In this document: in pieces, positions 44,764 to 54,029 of the stretch | How positions within the stretch are numbered: position 1 is the first letter of the stretch | Layout: every line of letters begins with the position of its first letter | Assembly (NCBI RefSeq): GCF_947495315.1 | Contig: NZ_CANLYD010000005.1 | Location: 310,001 to 374,000 of the forward strand | Reading direction: 5' to 3' | DNA: 64,000 nucleotides | Source: an uncultured Aquimarina sp. | GTDB lineage: Bacteria; Bacteroidota; Bacteroidia; Flavobacteriales; Flavobacteriaceae | Program-made: the position numbers and the translations under genes | Notes under the pieces: model-generated | The model's database searches: none | What the model was told of the DNA's origin: nothing | Seen by the model: the letters and a program-made list of their open reading frames with translations, nothing else

Positions 44764-46047
44764 ATGAAATCCACATTGAAGTTTTTAAAAAGAGTAAAAA
44801 GTGCTGTCTTTCATAGCATCGCATTTTATCCTATTCTAATTAGTGCAGCATTCTTTTTTTTGGCAATTATTTTGTTATTTGTAGAAAATCTGGAAGTAAT
44901 CGATTCCATTAAGGAAAAGGTGCCATATCTTTTGGTACAGGATAATGAAACTGCCAGAACAATTCTTTCTACATTATTTGGGGGGATATTGTCATTGACC
45001 GTTTTTAGTTTTACCATGGTAATGGTAGTATTAAATCAAGCTTCTTCTAACTTTTCTCCAAGACTTTTGCCAGGGTTGATCTCTAACAAAAAGCATCAAA
45101 TCATACTAGGGTTTTATATTGGAACGATATTGTATGCAATAATTGTTTTAATGTCTTTAGGAGCTTATGGTTCATCCACAAACGCCGTAGGATTTTCTGT
45201 AATGGTGTCAGCGGTACTGGGAGCATTTTGTATTGGGTTGTTTGTGTATTTTATTCATAGTATATCTCAAGCAATACAAATACATAATATTATAGACAAG
45301 ATTTATGCGTCCAGTACTAAATTGCTTGAAAAGGAAAAACAAGAACAAAAAGAGAAGGGTTCTGAAAATCAAAATACCTCATTTCAATATTGGAAGACGA
45401 TACCTAGTAAAAAAACTGGTTATTATCGATCATTTGATATTACACTATTGCAGGATTCTTTAAAAAGTAAAGAAAACACAATAGAAATCATTCCTTATGC
45501 GGATCAACATATTTGGAAAGGAGATCCTGTTCTTGGTATTAAAGAACCTATTTCTGAAGAGGAATTAAAATCTTTACACATTTGTCTTTATATTCTCTCT
45601 AACAGACATGAAGACGATAGTGGTGTTGGAGGAATGATAAAATTAACCGAGGTAGCCGTAAAAGCTTTGTCTCCAGGTATTAATGATCCGGGTACTGCTA
45701 TCAATGCTATTTCTAAATTAGGTCAGTTAGTGCAGCAGGCGCTAAAAATTGAACCAAAAACTATTTTGGGCATAGCTGATTGTGAAGTTACAATTATTCA
45801 TAATAAAATAAGTGCCTCAGAAATAATGCGTATTGTGATTGAACCGATTCGTCTTTATGCAAAGTCAGATAGTACAGTTTCTTATGAACTATTGAGTGCA
45901 TTGATTTTTATTAAAAATTGTAATGATATACATCCTGATTATGTAGAAGCTGTACAAAATGAAATTATCGCATTAAGTAATGATTTAAAAAAACACATAA
46001 GTAATAATCAAGATCTAAAACGTATCTTAGAGTTATTAGAGACTTAA
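44764..46047 (+). CDS. DUF2254 membrane protein
   Basis: 427 residues. Four membrane helices in the first 170 residues, with the family sequence 'LSTLFGGILSLTVFSFTMVMVVLNQASSNFSPRLLPGLI' in parts. A cytosolic half follows, including 'YRSFDITLL', 'LSNRHEDDSGVGGMIKLTEVAVKALSPGINDPGTAINAI' in parts. DUF2254 proteins are predicted inner-membrane proteins without assigned role. Middle gene of a flavodoxin/DUF2254/DUF2652 run. Confidence 0.88.
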   Translation: MKSTLKFLKRVKSAVFHSIAFYPILISAAFFFLAIILLFVENLEVIDSIKEKVPYLLVQDNETARTILSTLFGGILSLTVFSFTMVMVVLNQASSNFSPRLLPGLISNKKHQIILGFYIGTILYAIIVLMSLGAYGSSTNAVGFSVMVSAVLGAFCIGLFVYFIHSISQAIQIHNIIDKIYASSTKLLEKEKQEQKEKGSENQNTSFQYWKTIPSKKTGYYRSFDITLLQDSLKSKENTIEIIPYADQHIWKGDPVLGIKEPISEEELKSLHICLYILSNRHEDDSGVGGMIKLTEVAVKALSPGINDPGTAINAISKLGQLVQQALKIEPKTILGIADCEVTIIHNKISASEIMRIVIEPIRLYAKSDSTVSYELLSALIFIKNCNDIHPDYVEAVQNEIIALSNDLKKHISNNQDLKRILELLET

Positions 46048-46065
46048 CTTTTTTCTTCAAAATAT

Positions 46066-46668
46066 ATGAAAGCAACACCAACCTTACTATGTATACCGGA
46101 TATCAGTGGTTTTACTGAATTTATGAGTTCCACAAATATAGAATTAAGTTCTAAAGTAATACCGTCATTACTTAACAGAGTAATCTATGCGAACAAATTA
46201 GATCTTAAGGTCTCAGAAATTGAAGGAGACGCTATTTTGTTTTATAGAACCGGACCATTACCAACATTCACAGAACTGGTGTATCAGTGCAGATTGTTTT
46301 ACACAGAATTTTATGAACAGTTAAAAATACTCCACAAACAATATAAAAATACAAAAGAAGGAAATAATATCCCGGAGATGCTTGGTCTTAAAATTGTATT
46401 ACATTATGGCCAGGAAATAAGTGCGGTTCCTATAGGTAAAAACATAAAACTTATGGGAGAAGATGTCATTATCGCCCATAGATTACTAAAAAATAAAATA
46501 CCAATAGATGAATATATTTTACTTTCTGAAGATTTGTTATCGGAATTTAAAGATAAGACTATCGAACGAAATTTTGGTTGGGGAGAACTTCACGATCGAG
46601 AAACTGAATATAAGCATATAGGAGAAATTAACTATAGCTATATTAATCTTGAGCCTTTAGTTGATTAA
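46066..46668 (+). CDS. DUF2652 protein, cyclase-like fold
   Basis: 200 residues. 'LCIPDISGFTEFM' (D12) and 'EIEGDAILFYRTG' (D55) match the two metal-binding strands of class III nucleotidyl cyclases. A later 'LKIVLHYGQE' and 'GEDVIIAHRLLKNKIP' fit the adenylate-cyclase-like order. DUF2652 proteins are usually listed as related to adenylate cyclases; whether this one makes a cyclic nucleotide is not known. It lies 18 nt after the DUF2254 gene. A possible link to the cyclic-nucleotide effector of 21884-23119 is speculation. Confidence 0.8.
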   Translation: MKATPTLLCIPDISGFTEFMSSTNIELSSKVIPSLLNRVIYANKLDLKVSEIEGDAILFYRTGPLPTFTELVYQCRLFYTEFYEQLKILHKQYKNTKEGNNIPEMLGLKIVLHYGQEISAVPIGKNIKLMGEDVIIAHRLLKNKIPIDEYILLSEDLLSEFKDKTIERNFGWGELHDRETEYKHIGEINYSYINLEPLVD

Positions 46669-46921
46669 GATTCATTTTACTAGAATTTTTATATAGTTTT
46701 GTTAAATCCGGAAAAGGTATTTGTTTTCAAACAATACTAAATTTCTAAAACCATATTCTTATAACTTTCATCTGATGTTTGATCTCTTTACGATAGAGTT
46801 AAGATAAATAGTATATGAGCAAAAGATGCCATTCTACTCAGGGTATCTTTGTAATGAACAAAAAAGAATAATACAATTCTGTTGTTCGACTTTACTATAT
46901 TATTAATCTTAAAAAATTGCT

Positions 46922-47428
46922 ATGAATTATTTGAACATGGATGAGAAAAAGCTTTTACCTGTAGTATTAGAATTAAATATACTTTTAGCTGATTACAATT
47001 TATACTACCAAAAATTGAGAGGTTTCCACTGGAATATTTTAGGAAAAAATTTCTTTGATCTTCACATAAAATTTGAAGAATTATACAATGATGCTAAATT
47101 AAAAATAGATGAAATCGCAGAGCGTATTTTGACACTACAGCATCATCCGGTAAGTCAGTTCGCAGAGTACATCAAATTATCAGACATAAAAGAAGTGACA
47201 CCTTTGATGAAAGATATAGAAATGGTAAAAGAATTACTTGGAGACCATAAAAAATTACTTACCCAAATGCGGATAATATTAAGACATGCGGAAGAGGCAG
47301 GAGACGAGGGTACAATAGATATGGTAGGAGTTTATATTAGAGAGCTAGAAAAATCGAGCTGGATGTTAAACGCGTGGTCAAAAGATACTTCTGACCATTT
47401 AGACACATCCCTTGTTAGAATAGCATAA
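46922..47428 (+). CDS. dps: Dps ferritin-like DNA-protection protein
   Basis: 168 residues. The Dps ferroxidase signature is clear: 'YQKLRGFHWNILGKNFFDLHIKFEELYNDA' in parts with His, Asp and Glu ligands, then 'KIDEIAERIL'. The dodecamer binds and oxidises Fe2+ with H2O2 and protects DNA in starvation. It lies next to a secreted small protein and upstream of the fourth AraC paralogue, in line with the stress theme. The 250 nt upstream hold nothing coding. Confidence 0.94.
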   Translation: MNYLNMDEKKLLPVVLELNILLADYNLYYQKLRGFHWNILGKNFFDLHIKFEELYNDAKLKIDEIAERILTLQHHPVSQFAEYIKLSDIKEVTPLMKDIEMVKELLGDHKKLLTQMRIILRHAEEAGDEGTIDMVGVYIRELEKSSWMLNAWSKDTSDHLDTSLVRIA

Positions 47429-47469
47429 TCAAAACAAACAAATTAATAACCTTTTAAAATTATATAAAA

Positions 47470-47937
47470 ATGAAAATGATAAAATTAATAACAGCATTGT
47501 TAATCACATTTACACTTACAGGTGCAATTGCGCAGAGCAATAGACAAGTTATAAAAACTAGAACTACTAAAACGTACGAATTCAAGAAAGATGGAAAAAC
47601 AATACCTTACAGAATTACTGTGTATAAAACAGGTAAGTCAAAAGTAATGCTAGATGATTCTGATAAAGGAAAATTAAATCAAGATAGAAAAATTTCTCCT
47701 CAACAGGTTACAAAATTGATTTACGTAGATAATGATCTATATAGCGATTATGATAAATACATTGTATTACGATACAGCAAAGATGCTAATGATAGTTTTG
47801 AATTAAAGCCTACAGAAAGAGGTTTTAAAGTAATCGTTGATAATAAAAATGTAGAGTATATTTTTGGGGAAGGAGTATATTTTGTGAATAACGCAGACAA
47901 AGACTACTTTTTTGTAGATGAATTTGATTCAATCTAA
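47470..47937 (+). CDS. Secreted hypothetical protein
   Basis: 155 residues with a signal peptide ending near 'TGAIAQSNRQ'. The mature part is basic and beta-rich ('KTYEFKKDGKTIPYRITVYKTGKS', 'KYIVLRYSKDANDSFELKPTERGFKVIVDN' in parts, then 'VYFVNNADKDYFFVDEFD'). No known domain recognised. It sits 41 nt after dps and ends at a strong terminator, so it could share the dps transcript. Confidence 0.7.
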   Translation: MKMIKLITALLITFTLTGAIAQSNRQVIKTRTTKTYEFKKDGKTIPYRITVYKTGKSKVMLDDSDKGKLNQDRKISPQQVTKLIYVDNDLYSDYDKYIVLRYSKDANDSFELKPTERGFKVIVDNKNVEYIFGEGVYFVNNADKDYFFVDEFDSI

Positions 47938-47965
47938 AAAATTATCTAAAGATATAATATTTTTA

Positions 47966-47992
47966 AAGACTCCCTTTTTTGGGAGTTTTTTT
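47966..47992 (+). terminator. Rho-independent terminator
   Basis: ACTCCC-TTTTTT-GGGAGT with an A-rich 5' side and seven T after the stem: a standard terminator for the dps and secreted-protein genes. Confidence 0.85.
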
Positions 47993-48139
47993 GATTTTAT
48001 AATATGCTATCTGTAATAACATTTCTTTTTTGATGTATCTTAACAAAACCTTATACCTCAAATAAAGAATAAATTATTTTTTGTTTGTTAATTTTACAAT
48101 AACGTTAAACAAAAATATCACTCTAATCATTTTTTAAAA

Positions 48140-49204
48140 ATGTACGCAGAACCAACAACCGCCATAGAAATTAATATTACTGCTAAGGATACTGAAGGAA
48201 CAGTAAGGCAAATTCAGGAAGTTATAGGAGGAAAAATAGAGGAAAGATGGGGAGAGTATGAACTCACCGTTAATAATCTAAATGCGCATGGTTCCATTAG
48301 ATTTATTACGTTTGATTGGGGAGTAAACCTGCTAGAATATGATATTATATTTCATAAGGAGTTTGTGTTAGTCATGGATGCTTCAGAATATAACCCAATT
48401 CATTTTGCATATTGCCTCACAGGACATTGCGGACATCGATTTGGTTATCAAAATGAAATACATACTTTAGAACAGTTTCAGTCAGTTATTATTACTAGCC
48501 GGGATGGAGGATATAATTACGGTTATTTTCCGAGAGAACAAAAATTAGAAATTAACGTAATACAAATTGCAAGAAAAAAGTATTTAAAAAAACGACTCAA
48601 CAATGTATCACAGCTCAATGAGAAGTTATATAAAGTTTTTATGGATGAAGATCATGAAAAAGCCTTTGCTTATTTTGGCACTTTTAATTTAAAATTAGCA
48701 GATCAGATAGGTGCTTTACGAAAAATAAAGCAAAAAGGTATGATAAGGATATTACAAATAGAAGGTATGATTTATCAAATTTTATCTATGCATATTCAGC
48801 AACATGATCGAGCAGTGAAAGAAAAAGTGTTACCTACTACGCTTTTAAAAAGAGAATTAAAGATAATTAGAAGTTTAGCTAAGAAAATTATCAAGGATGT
48901 AGCCAAAGATTATTCTTTAGAACAATTATCTGAAGAAACAGGTTTACCTCAGGCAAAGCTCCAGGAAGGATTTAAATTGTTATATGCTAGAACAGTAACA
49001 GAATACATTCGACATGTGCGGTTAGAAGCTGCTAGAGATTTGATACGAACTACCGACATGAATATTTCAGAGATTGTATATTCTATAGGATTTAGTAGTA
49101 GAAGTTATTTCTCTAAAATTTTTAAAGAAAAGTATGATATTAGCCCTAATAATTTCAAAAACAGAACTGAGTTGCCTGTAGAAGAGGTTGTAGGCATATC
49201 ATAA
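48140..49204 (+). CDS. AraC-family regulator, paralogue 4
   Basis: 354 residues. Sensor block 'LNAHGSIRFITFDWGVNLLEYDI' near residue 50; AraC domain with 'LSEETGLPQAKLQEGFKLLYARTVTEYIRHVRLE' in parts and 'SEIVYSIGFSSRSYFSKIFKEKYDISPNNFK' in parts. The sensor block is most like that of the 35151 protein. AACGTT at 48101-48106 lies 34 nt before the ATG. It converges with the YtxH/holin/DUF6327 operon. Confidence 0.9.
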   Translation: MYAEPTTAIEINITAKDTEGTVRQIQEVIGGKIEERWGEYELTVNNLNAHGSIRFITFDWGVNLLEYDIIFHKEFVLVMDASEYNPIHFAYCLTGHCGHRFGYQNEIHTLEQFQSVIITSRDGGYNYGYFPREQKLEINVIQIARKKYLKKRLNNVSQLNEKLYKVFMDEDHEKAFAYFGTFNLKLADQIGALRKIKQKGMIRILQIEGMIYQILSMHIQQHDRAVKEKVLPTTLLKRELKIIRSLAKKIIKDVAKDYSLEQLSEETGLPQAKLQEGFKLLYARTVTEYIRHVRLEAARDLIRTTDMNISEIVYSIGFSSRSYFSKIFKEKYDISPNNFKNRTELPVEEVVGIS

Positions 49205-49209
49205 ATATA

Positions 49210-49413
49210 CTATTTGAAGAGCCTTTTGATTAAATAGAATATACCATATTTTTTTACAGCACTAAGAACAGTAGAAACCCACTGATACGGTTGTAAATCA
49301 TCTTTGAACTCAGATTTTAGAAGTTTCATTTCTTCCAGAGATATTTGACGTTGTAAACTTAACTTACGCAGATCTTGTTCTATTTCCTTAAATGAGGTGT
49401 ATGTTTTTTTCAT
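49210..49413 (-). CDS. DUF6327-like small protein
   Basis: 67 residues from the ATG at 49413; a TTG four codons earlier would overlap the upstream gene. Mostly helical and charged: 'FKEIEQDLRKLSLQRQISLEEMKLLKSEF' in parts, then a short amphipathic end 'KYGIFYLIKRLFK' that could touch the membrane. It is the last gene of the YtxH/holin-like operon, 4 nt after the previous stop. Confidence 0.7.
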   Translation of the reverse strand: MKKTYTSFKEIEQDLRKLSLQRQISLEEMKLLKSEFKDDLQPYQWVSTVLSAVKKYGIFYLIKRLFK

Positions 49414-49417
49414 AGCG

Positions 49418-49765
49418 TTAATCAAAAAATTCTTGAGACATTTTTTTTATAATGTTTTTATCAATTTTTTGGCGAATAAGATATGCTATACCCGTAAAAA
49501 CAAAAAGTGCTGCGGCCATTATTAAACAAGCCAATGCTGTACTACCAATAAATTGGCCTAACCAAATTGCTCCCGACACAGTTAAAAATATTAATCCAAG
49601 AAAAAGCAAGCCACCAATGATGGCCAGCTTGCTTAAGAATGAAAATGCCAGTGCCAATTGCTGAAAAGCCTTGAGCTTGTAATATTCTTGAGAGGCTTTT
49701 ACATACTTTTCTCCAGAATCGAAAGCTTTATTAGAGGTTTCGTTTATTGCGTTAATTACTCCCAT
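49418..49765 (-). CDS. Holin-X-like small membrane protein
   Basis: 115 residues with two membrane helices ('LAIIGGLLFLGLIFLTVSGAIW' in parts and 'TALACLIMAAALFVFTGIAYLI' in parts), a helical N-terminus and a basic tail. The layout matches the phage-holin-family/Actinobacterial Holin-X group; in Bacteroidota these are chromosomal stress-related genes and not evidence of a prophage. Its start shares one base with the stop of the YtxH gene. Confidence 0.75.
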   Translation of the reverse strand: MGVINAINETSNKAFDSGEKYVKASQEYYKLKAFQQLALAFSFLSKLAIIGGLLFLGLIFLTVSGAIWLGQFIGSTALACLIMAAALFVFTGIAYLIRQKIDKNIIKKMSQEFFD

Positions 49766-50094
49766 TACGATTTCTGTAATTTCTTGTTCTTAGCTTTCAA
49801 CTCGCTTAATTTTTTTTCGAGAGAGGTGATCACATCGTCCGCTTTATAACTTGCATCAGAAACTAGAGACTCAATTTTGGTGTCTAATGTTTCTTTTTGA
49901 GTAGATACGGTATCTGCTATTTGATGTTTTAAATTAGAGGCCTCTCTTGCTAAATGATCTTTGGTTGCTTGCGCCTCATCTACTAATCTTCTTCTTGTAT
50001 TTACTCCTTTATCTGGAGCAAATAGAATACCTAAAGCTGCACCGATTGCGGTTCCCGCCAAAATTCCTAAAAATGTATTTCCACTATTACTCAT
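49765..50094 (-). CDS. YtxH-domain protein
   Basis: 109 residues. 'FLGILAGTAIGAALGILFAPDKGVNTRRRL' in parts is the YtxH signature, a glycine-rich membrane helix followed by the basic 'APxxG' turn. A long helical coiled-coil tail to the end follows. YtxH genes are under general stress control in Bacillus; function unclear. First gene of a three-gene operon with start/stop overlap. Confidence 0.88.
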   Translation of the reverse strand: MSNSGNTFLGILAGTAIGAALGILFAPDKGVNTRRRLVDEAQATKDHLAREASNLKHQIADTVSTQKETLDTKIESLVSDASYKADDVITSLEKKLSELKAKNKKLQKS

Positions 50095-50519
50095 TGTTAT
50101 TGTTTTTTAAGTTGTTAAATTATTTACTACAAAATTCATCAAAAATAGTCGTAAGCTTTAACTCAAACCATAAGGATGTTAACGGAAATGATTTTTGGCA
50201 AACGAATTAACATTTATATCAAAAGCGTTCATCATTTCACATCTCTCAATCTATCTTTGAATGTAGTAAAAATGATGTTAGATGGCAAGTACAATCATAA
50301 TAATTTATCCTTCTACAGGAGAAATTACCCTATTTAAGTAAATGAGATTGATGCTTCCTTAAAAAAATCTGAGGAAGCATTTCTAGTTTAAGGTATCTTT
50401 TGGTGGTATTATGGCTGTAAAGTATAGGGGAGACCTTTCAAAAGAAGGAATTTTTGAATTTGTAAATAAGAAAATAAATTGTTTAAAATAATAATAGTTT
50501 AATTAAAAACATACAAAAA
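50095..50519. other. Intergenic region with a hairpin
   Basis: This 425-nt stretch carries the divergent promoters of the YtxH operon and the genes from 50520 on. ATGCTTCCT / AGGAAGCAT (50351-50380) form a 9-bp stem with 12-nt loop but no T run. Short frames such as 50411-50491 look like chance. Nothing else supported. Confidence 0.5.
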
Positions 50520-50672
50520 ATGAAATTCGTAAAAGAAGAAGACGAGGAAAGAAGAGATTATATTTTTCAGAAAAATACAAAGACAAAAATAGGGACAAAG
50601 TTCATTGTATTGGTATTGATTTTATTGATAATTGGAGTTATTGCTTCGGGAGTTTTCCTAGATGTATTTTAA
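50520..50672 (+). CDS. Small membrane protein (50 aa)
   Basis: 50 residues: an acidic/basic N-terminus 'MKFVKEEDEERRDYIFQKNTK' in parts, then one hydrophobic helix 'FIVLVLILLIIGVIASGVF'. No known family recognised. It lies about 90 nt upstream of the next hypothetical gene. Codon use looks ordinary and the frame is free of internal stops from a good ATG, so I consider it likely real. Confidence 0.5.
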   Translation: MKFVKEEDEERRDYIFQKNTKTKIGTKFIVLVLILLIIGVIASGVFLDVF

Positions 50673-50765
50673 TAGTTATTGATGCTTTTGTAAGTAATAA
50701 TCACGGTAGAATAGTGAATAAATAGAAATCATAATCTCTTTTTTTAACATGTAAATAATAACAAT

Positions 50766-51224
50766 ATGGCAAAAATAACGGAAGTGACCCTTGATAAAAT
50801 TCCAGAATATGTTGAGGTAGATGATACAAAAACAAACACGATCATCGTAAAAACTGAAATAGAATTTCATCCATTAGATATATCTGGCAATATGGAGTAT
50901 TTATTACATCTATTCGTCTACGACGTTCATGGAATTAAAGATTTGCCTGTATTGATTTCTAATTGGGATGATACCAAAGTGTTGAGAGTAGTTAGAAATG
51001 AACGGAAGGATGATTTTTTATGCAAGGAAAGTGTTTTGATAAGATCAGAAGAGGCTAATAAAGAAAATATCAGTATTAAAACACCCATGACTATCAAACT
51101 GGGAGAATTACAAGATAATACTTCGGTGTATACTAGAAAATTTGAAGTTTTTGCTACGCTTATTCCGGCAATAGATAGAGTATCAAAGTGGTCAAAACCT
51201 TTTGAATCCCAGCTGGTTTTTTAA
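50766..51224 (+). CDS. Hypothetical beta-rich protein
   Basis: 152 residues, no signal peptide. Alternating strands ('TNTIIVKTEIEFHPLD', 'EYLLHLFVYDVHG', 'RKFEVFATLIP') suggest an immunoglobulin-like sandwich. I do not recognise a family. It is 52 nt upstream of the TPP-enzyme gene on the same strand, so it may be in the same transcript. Confidence 0.65.
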   Translation: MAKITEVTLDKIPEYVEVDDTKTNTIIVKTEIEFHPLDISGNMEYLLHLFVYDVHGIKDLPVLISNWDDTKVLRVVRNERKDDFLCKESVLIRSEEANKENISIKTPMTIKLGELQDNTSVYTRKFEVFATLIPAIDRVSKWSKPFESQLVF

Positions 51225-51276
51225 AAAAATTAAAGAATGGGTGCCGAGGTTAATCAATTAATTTAAAAATAAAATA

Positions 51277-53016
51277 ATGAATGTATCTGAACAGTTATTG
51301 GAAATATTACAAAATGAAGGAGTGAAACATATTTTTGGAGTCGCAGGAGATGCTTTAAATCCTCTTATAGATGCTATTGGTAAACAGGATATTATTGAAT
51401 GGGTTGGAGTACATCATGAAGGAAATGCATCCTATGCAGCGTTTGCACAAGGAGAACTTAATCATAATTTTGGAGTCTGTGCCAGTACTGTTGGTCCCGG
51501 AGCTTTACACCTAATAAATGGTTTATATAATGCGAAAAAAGAGCGGTCTCCTGTAATTGCGATAACCGGGCAAATACCGATAGAGCATTTAGGTACAAAT
51601 TATCATCAGGAAGCAGATCTTAAGAAAATATATGATGATGTATGTGAGTATCAAGCAATCATAAGGTCTCCAGAAGAAGCTCCAAGAGTTATTCTTAGGG
51701 CTATCAGGATTGCAGTGAATCACAAATGTGTTTGTAGGATAGAATTGCCAGCAGATATTGCCCAAATGAAAGTCGAAAACAGAGATTTTGTTCATACTGT
51801 ATTCAGATCAAAAAGTAATGTTGTTCCTAGCCAGGAGGAGTTAAACCTTGCTGCAAAATTTATCAATGAGTCTAAGAAAATAGGAATTTTAGCAGGAGCC
51901 GGGTGTAGAGAAGCGAGAGAAGCGGTGATTAATTTTTCAAAAGTATTAAAAGCTCCAATAACCCATACACTAAGAGCAGCAGATGTATTTGATCACACAA
52001 CTGATAATGTAGTAGGATTAACAGGACTGATAGGTAACCCCTCAGGTTATAAAGCTGTAATGGATTGTGATTTATTATTGATGTTAGGGACAGATTTTCC
52101 ATATACAGATTTTCTTCCTGAAGAAACTAAAACTATTCAGGTTGACATTAGACCTGAGAACATTGGTAATCGTTCACCTGTCACTTTAGGTCTTCACGGG
52201 GATATTCAAACAACAATTACTTCACTTCTTAGTTTATGCTCAAAAAAAAAAGATGATTCTTTTTTAAATACCTTAACAGAGAAGTTTAGTGATTGGAAAG
52301 AATCTAATGATAAAAAAGCAGATCCATCTCGTGATATGGAGCCTTTACATCCACATATCTTTGCAAAAGGTGTTAGCGATATAGCTTCGGATGATGCAAT
52401 TTTTACTATTGATACAGGAACCGCAGCTATTTGGGCTTCTAATTTTATGAATTTTCATTCTGATCGGAGAATTATAGGGTCATTTAACCACGGATCAATG
52501 GCTGTTGGTTTACCGGCTGCAATAGGAGCACAGCTTCAATTTCCTGATCGAGAAGTTTGGGGGTTGATTGGTGATGGTGCTTTTAATATGTCATTACAGG
52601 ATTTTTCTACTGCTGTTAAATATGAATTACCAATTAAGATTATTGTATTCAATAATTCTCAATTAGGTTTTGTCAAAATAGAAATGGAAGAAGCTGGATT
52701 AGCACCTAATTTTCAAGCTCTCAAGGTCGATAATTTTGATTTTGCAGAGTACGCAAAGCTTTGTGGAGGGGATGGAATAAAAGTTACTCATGCAAAAGAC
52801 ATTTTGGCGGCTATACAAATGGCAAAAAGTTCTAAAAAGTCTTTTATTATTGATGCAGTAGTTACAAATGCAGAGCTATCTTTACCTCCTAAGATAGGTT
52901 TCGAAGAAGCTAAGGGTTTTGGACTGTCAAAAATTAAAGAAATATTTAGAGCATTTAATGGAGAAAAAGAACAATGGGAAAACATTAAGAACGAAATCGA
53001 AGCTTATTTTGATTAG
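51277..53016 (+). CDS. PoxB-like TPP-dependent enzyme
   Basis: 579 residues. Three TPP-enzyme domains: the N-terminal one with catalytic Glu48 in 'VGVHHEGNASYAAFAQGE', a central Rossmann-type domain from about 185 ('IGILAGAGCREAREA'), and the C-terminal TPP/Mg2+ motif 'WGLIGDGAFNMSLQDF' near residue 428 with its Asn, then 'IIVFNNSQLGFVKIEM'. The length and 'GVAGDALNPLIDAI' fit pyruvate oxidase or pyruvate:quinone dehydrogenase, which turns pyruvate into acetate with electron transfer to quinone or oxygen. Acetolactate synthase-like use cannot be excluded. In E. coli poxB is a stationary-phase gene. Confidence 0.85.
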   Translation: MNVSEQLLEILQNEGVKHIFGVAGDALNPLIDAIGKQDIIEWVGVHHEGNASYAAFAQGELNHNFGVCASTVGPGALHLINGLYNAKKERSPVIAITGQIPIEHLGTNYHQEADLKKIYDDVCEYQAIIRSPEEAPRVILRAIRIAVNHKCVCRIELPADIAQMKVENRDFVHTVFRSKSNVVPSQEELNLAAKFINESKKIGILAGAGCREAREAVINFSKVLKAPITHTLRAADVFDHTTDNVVGLTGLIGNPSGYKAVMDCDLLLMLGTDFPYTDFLPEETKTIQVDIRPENIGNRSPVTLGLHGDIQTTITSLLSLCSKKKDDSFLNTLTEKFSDWKESNDKKADPSRDMEPLHPHIFAKGVSDIASDDAIFTIDTGTAAIWASNFMNFHSDRRIIGSFNHGSMAVGLPAAIGAQLQFPDREVWGLIGDGAFNMSLQDFSTAVKYELPIKIIVFNNSQLGFVKIEMEEAGLAPNFQALKVDNFDFAEYAKLCGGDGIKVTHAKDILAAIQMAKSSKKSFIIDAVVTNAELSLPPKIGFEEAKGFGLSKIKEIFRAFNGEKEQWENIKNEIEAYFD

Positions 53017-53089
53017 ATTACGTTACAATTGACAGAAATGAAAAGCATATTAGAAAAACAAATTAATATTAATAAATAGATCAGATAAA

Positions 53090-54001
53090 ATGGAAAAATT
53101 AGGACTTACTGGAGAAAATTGGGAGCAATTCGTAACATGGGTTTGGGACTTCGTGCCTGGCGTAGTATCTGCAATTGTAATATTCTTTGTGGGTATTTGG
53201 ATCATTAATTTGTTTAGTAGAGGCTTACGTAAATTCTTCCAGAAAAAGGATTATGATGAGACTTTAGAGAAGTTTTTGTACGATCTGATTAGCATAGGGC
53301 TCAAAGTTTTATTACTAATATTAGTCATTACACAATTAGGAGTACAATCTTCTTCGTTAGTAGCCGTTCTAGGTGCTGCTGGTTTAGCTGTTGGATTGGC
53401 ATTGCAGGGATCTTTATCTAATTTTGCAGGAGGAGTATTGATTTTATTTTTTAAACCGTTTAAGATTGGAGATTTTATTGAAGCACAAGGAGTCTCTGGT
53501 ACGGTAAAAGAAATTTCAATATTCAAAACCAAGTTAAACACCTTCGGAAATCAATTGGCAATCATTCCGAATGGAAAACTATCCAATGAGAACATCATCA
53601 ACTATTCTGCAGAACCAATTCGCCGTAATAACGTAGAGATTGGAGTTTCATATACTAGTAACATTAAAGAAGCAAAAGATATTCTTTTAGACTTAATCAA
53701 CAGTCAGGAAGGGGTTATTCAAGATACACCACCAGAAGTTGTAGTCTCGAAACTTGGTGAAAGCGCTGTAACCTTATCACTAAGATATTGGGCATCGCTT
53801 GAGGATTATTGGCGCATTCATTTTTATACTGTAGAAGAAGCCAAGAAACGTTTAGAAGATAAAGGTGTTTCTTTACCATTTCCTCAAAGAGAAGTTCACG
53901 TGTATAATAAAGATGGTGAAAAGGCCAAAAAGTCGACTTTTGAATCTGATAAAACTACTATTGAGATAAAATCAAAAGAAGAAAACGATGGCGAACAATA
54001 G
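53090..54001 (+). CDS. MscS-family mechanosensitive channel 2
   Basis: 303 residues. Three membrane helices, with the pore helix 'LGAAGLAVGLALQGSLSNFAGGVLIL' in parts closely following the E. coli MscS pattern. The beta domain 'FKIGDFIEAQGVSGTVKEISIFKTKL' in parts comes next, and the cytoplasmic domain ends in 'VSLPFPQREVHVY'. A charged tail of about 35 residues is added after it. Distinct from the channel of 41852-42739. Single gene by spacing. Confidence 0.94.
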   Translation: MEKLGLTGENWEQFVTWVWDFVPGVVSAIVIFFVGIWIINLFSRGLRKFFQKKDYDETLEKFLYDLISIGLKVLLLILVITQLGVQSSSLVAVLGAAGLAVGLALQGSLSNFAGGVLILFFKPFKIGDFIEAQGVSGTVKEISIFKTKLNTFGNQLAIIPNGKLSNENIINYSAEPIRRNNVEIGVSYTSNIKEAKDILLDLINSQEGVIQDTPPEVVVSKLGESAVTLSLRYWASLEDYWRIHFYTVEEAKKRLEDKGVSLPFPQREVHVYNKDGEKAKKSTFESDKTTIEIKSKEENDGEQ

Positions 54002-54029
54002 GCAGTATAAAAAATGAAGATCAGTATGA

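Noticed and set aside
49418..49765. Holin-like protein as a sign of prophage
   Set aside because: The gene sits in a YtxH/DUF6327 operon and no phage structural, lysis or packaging genes are nearby.
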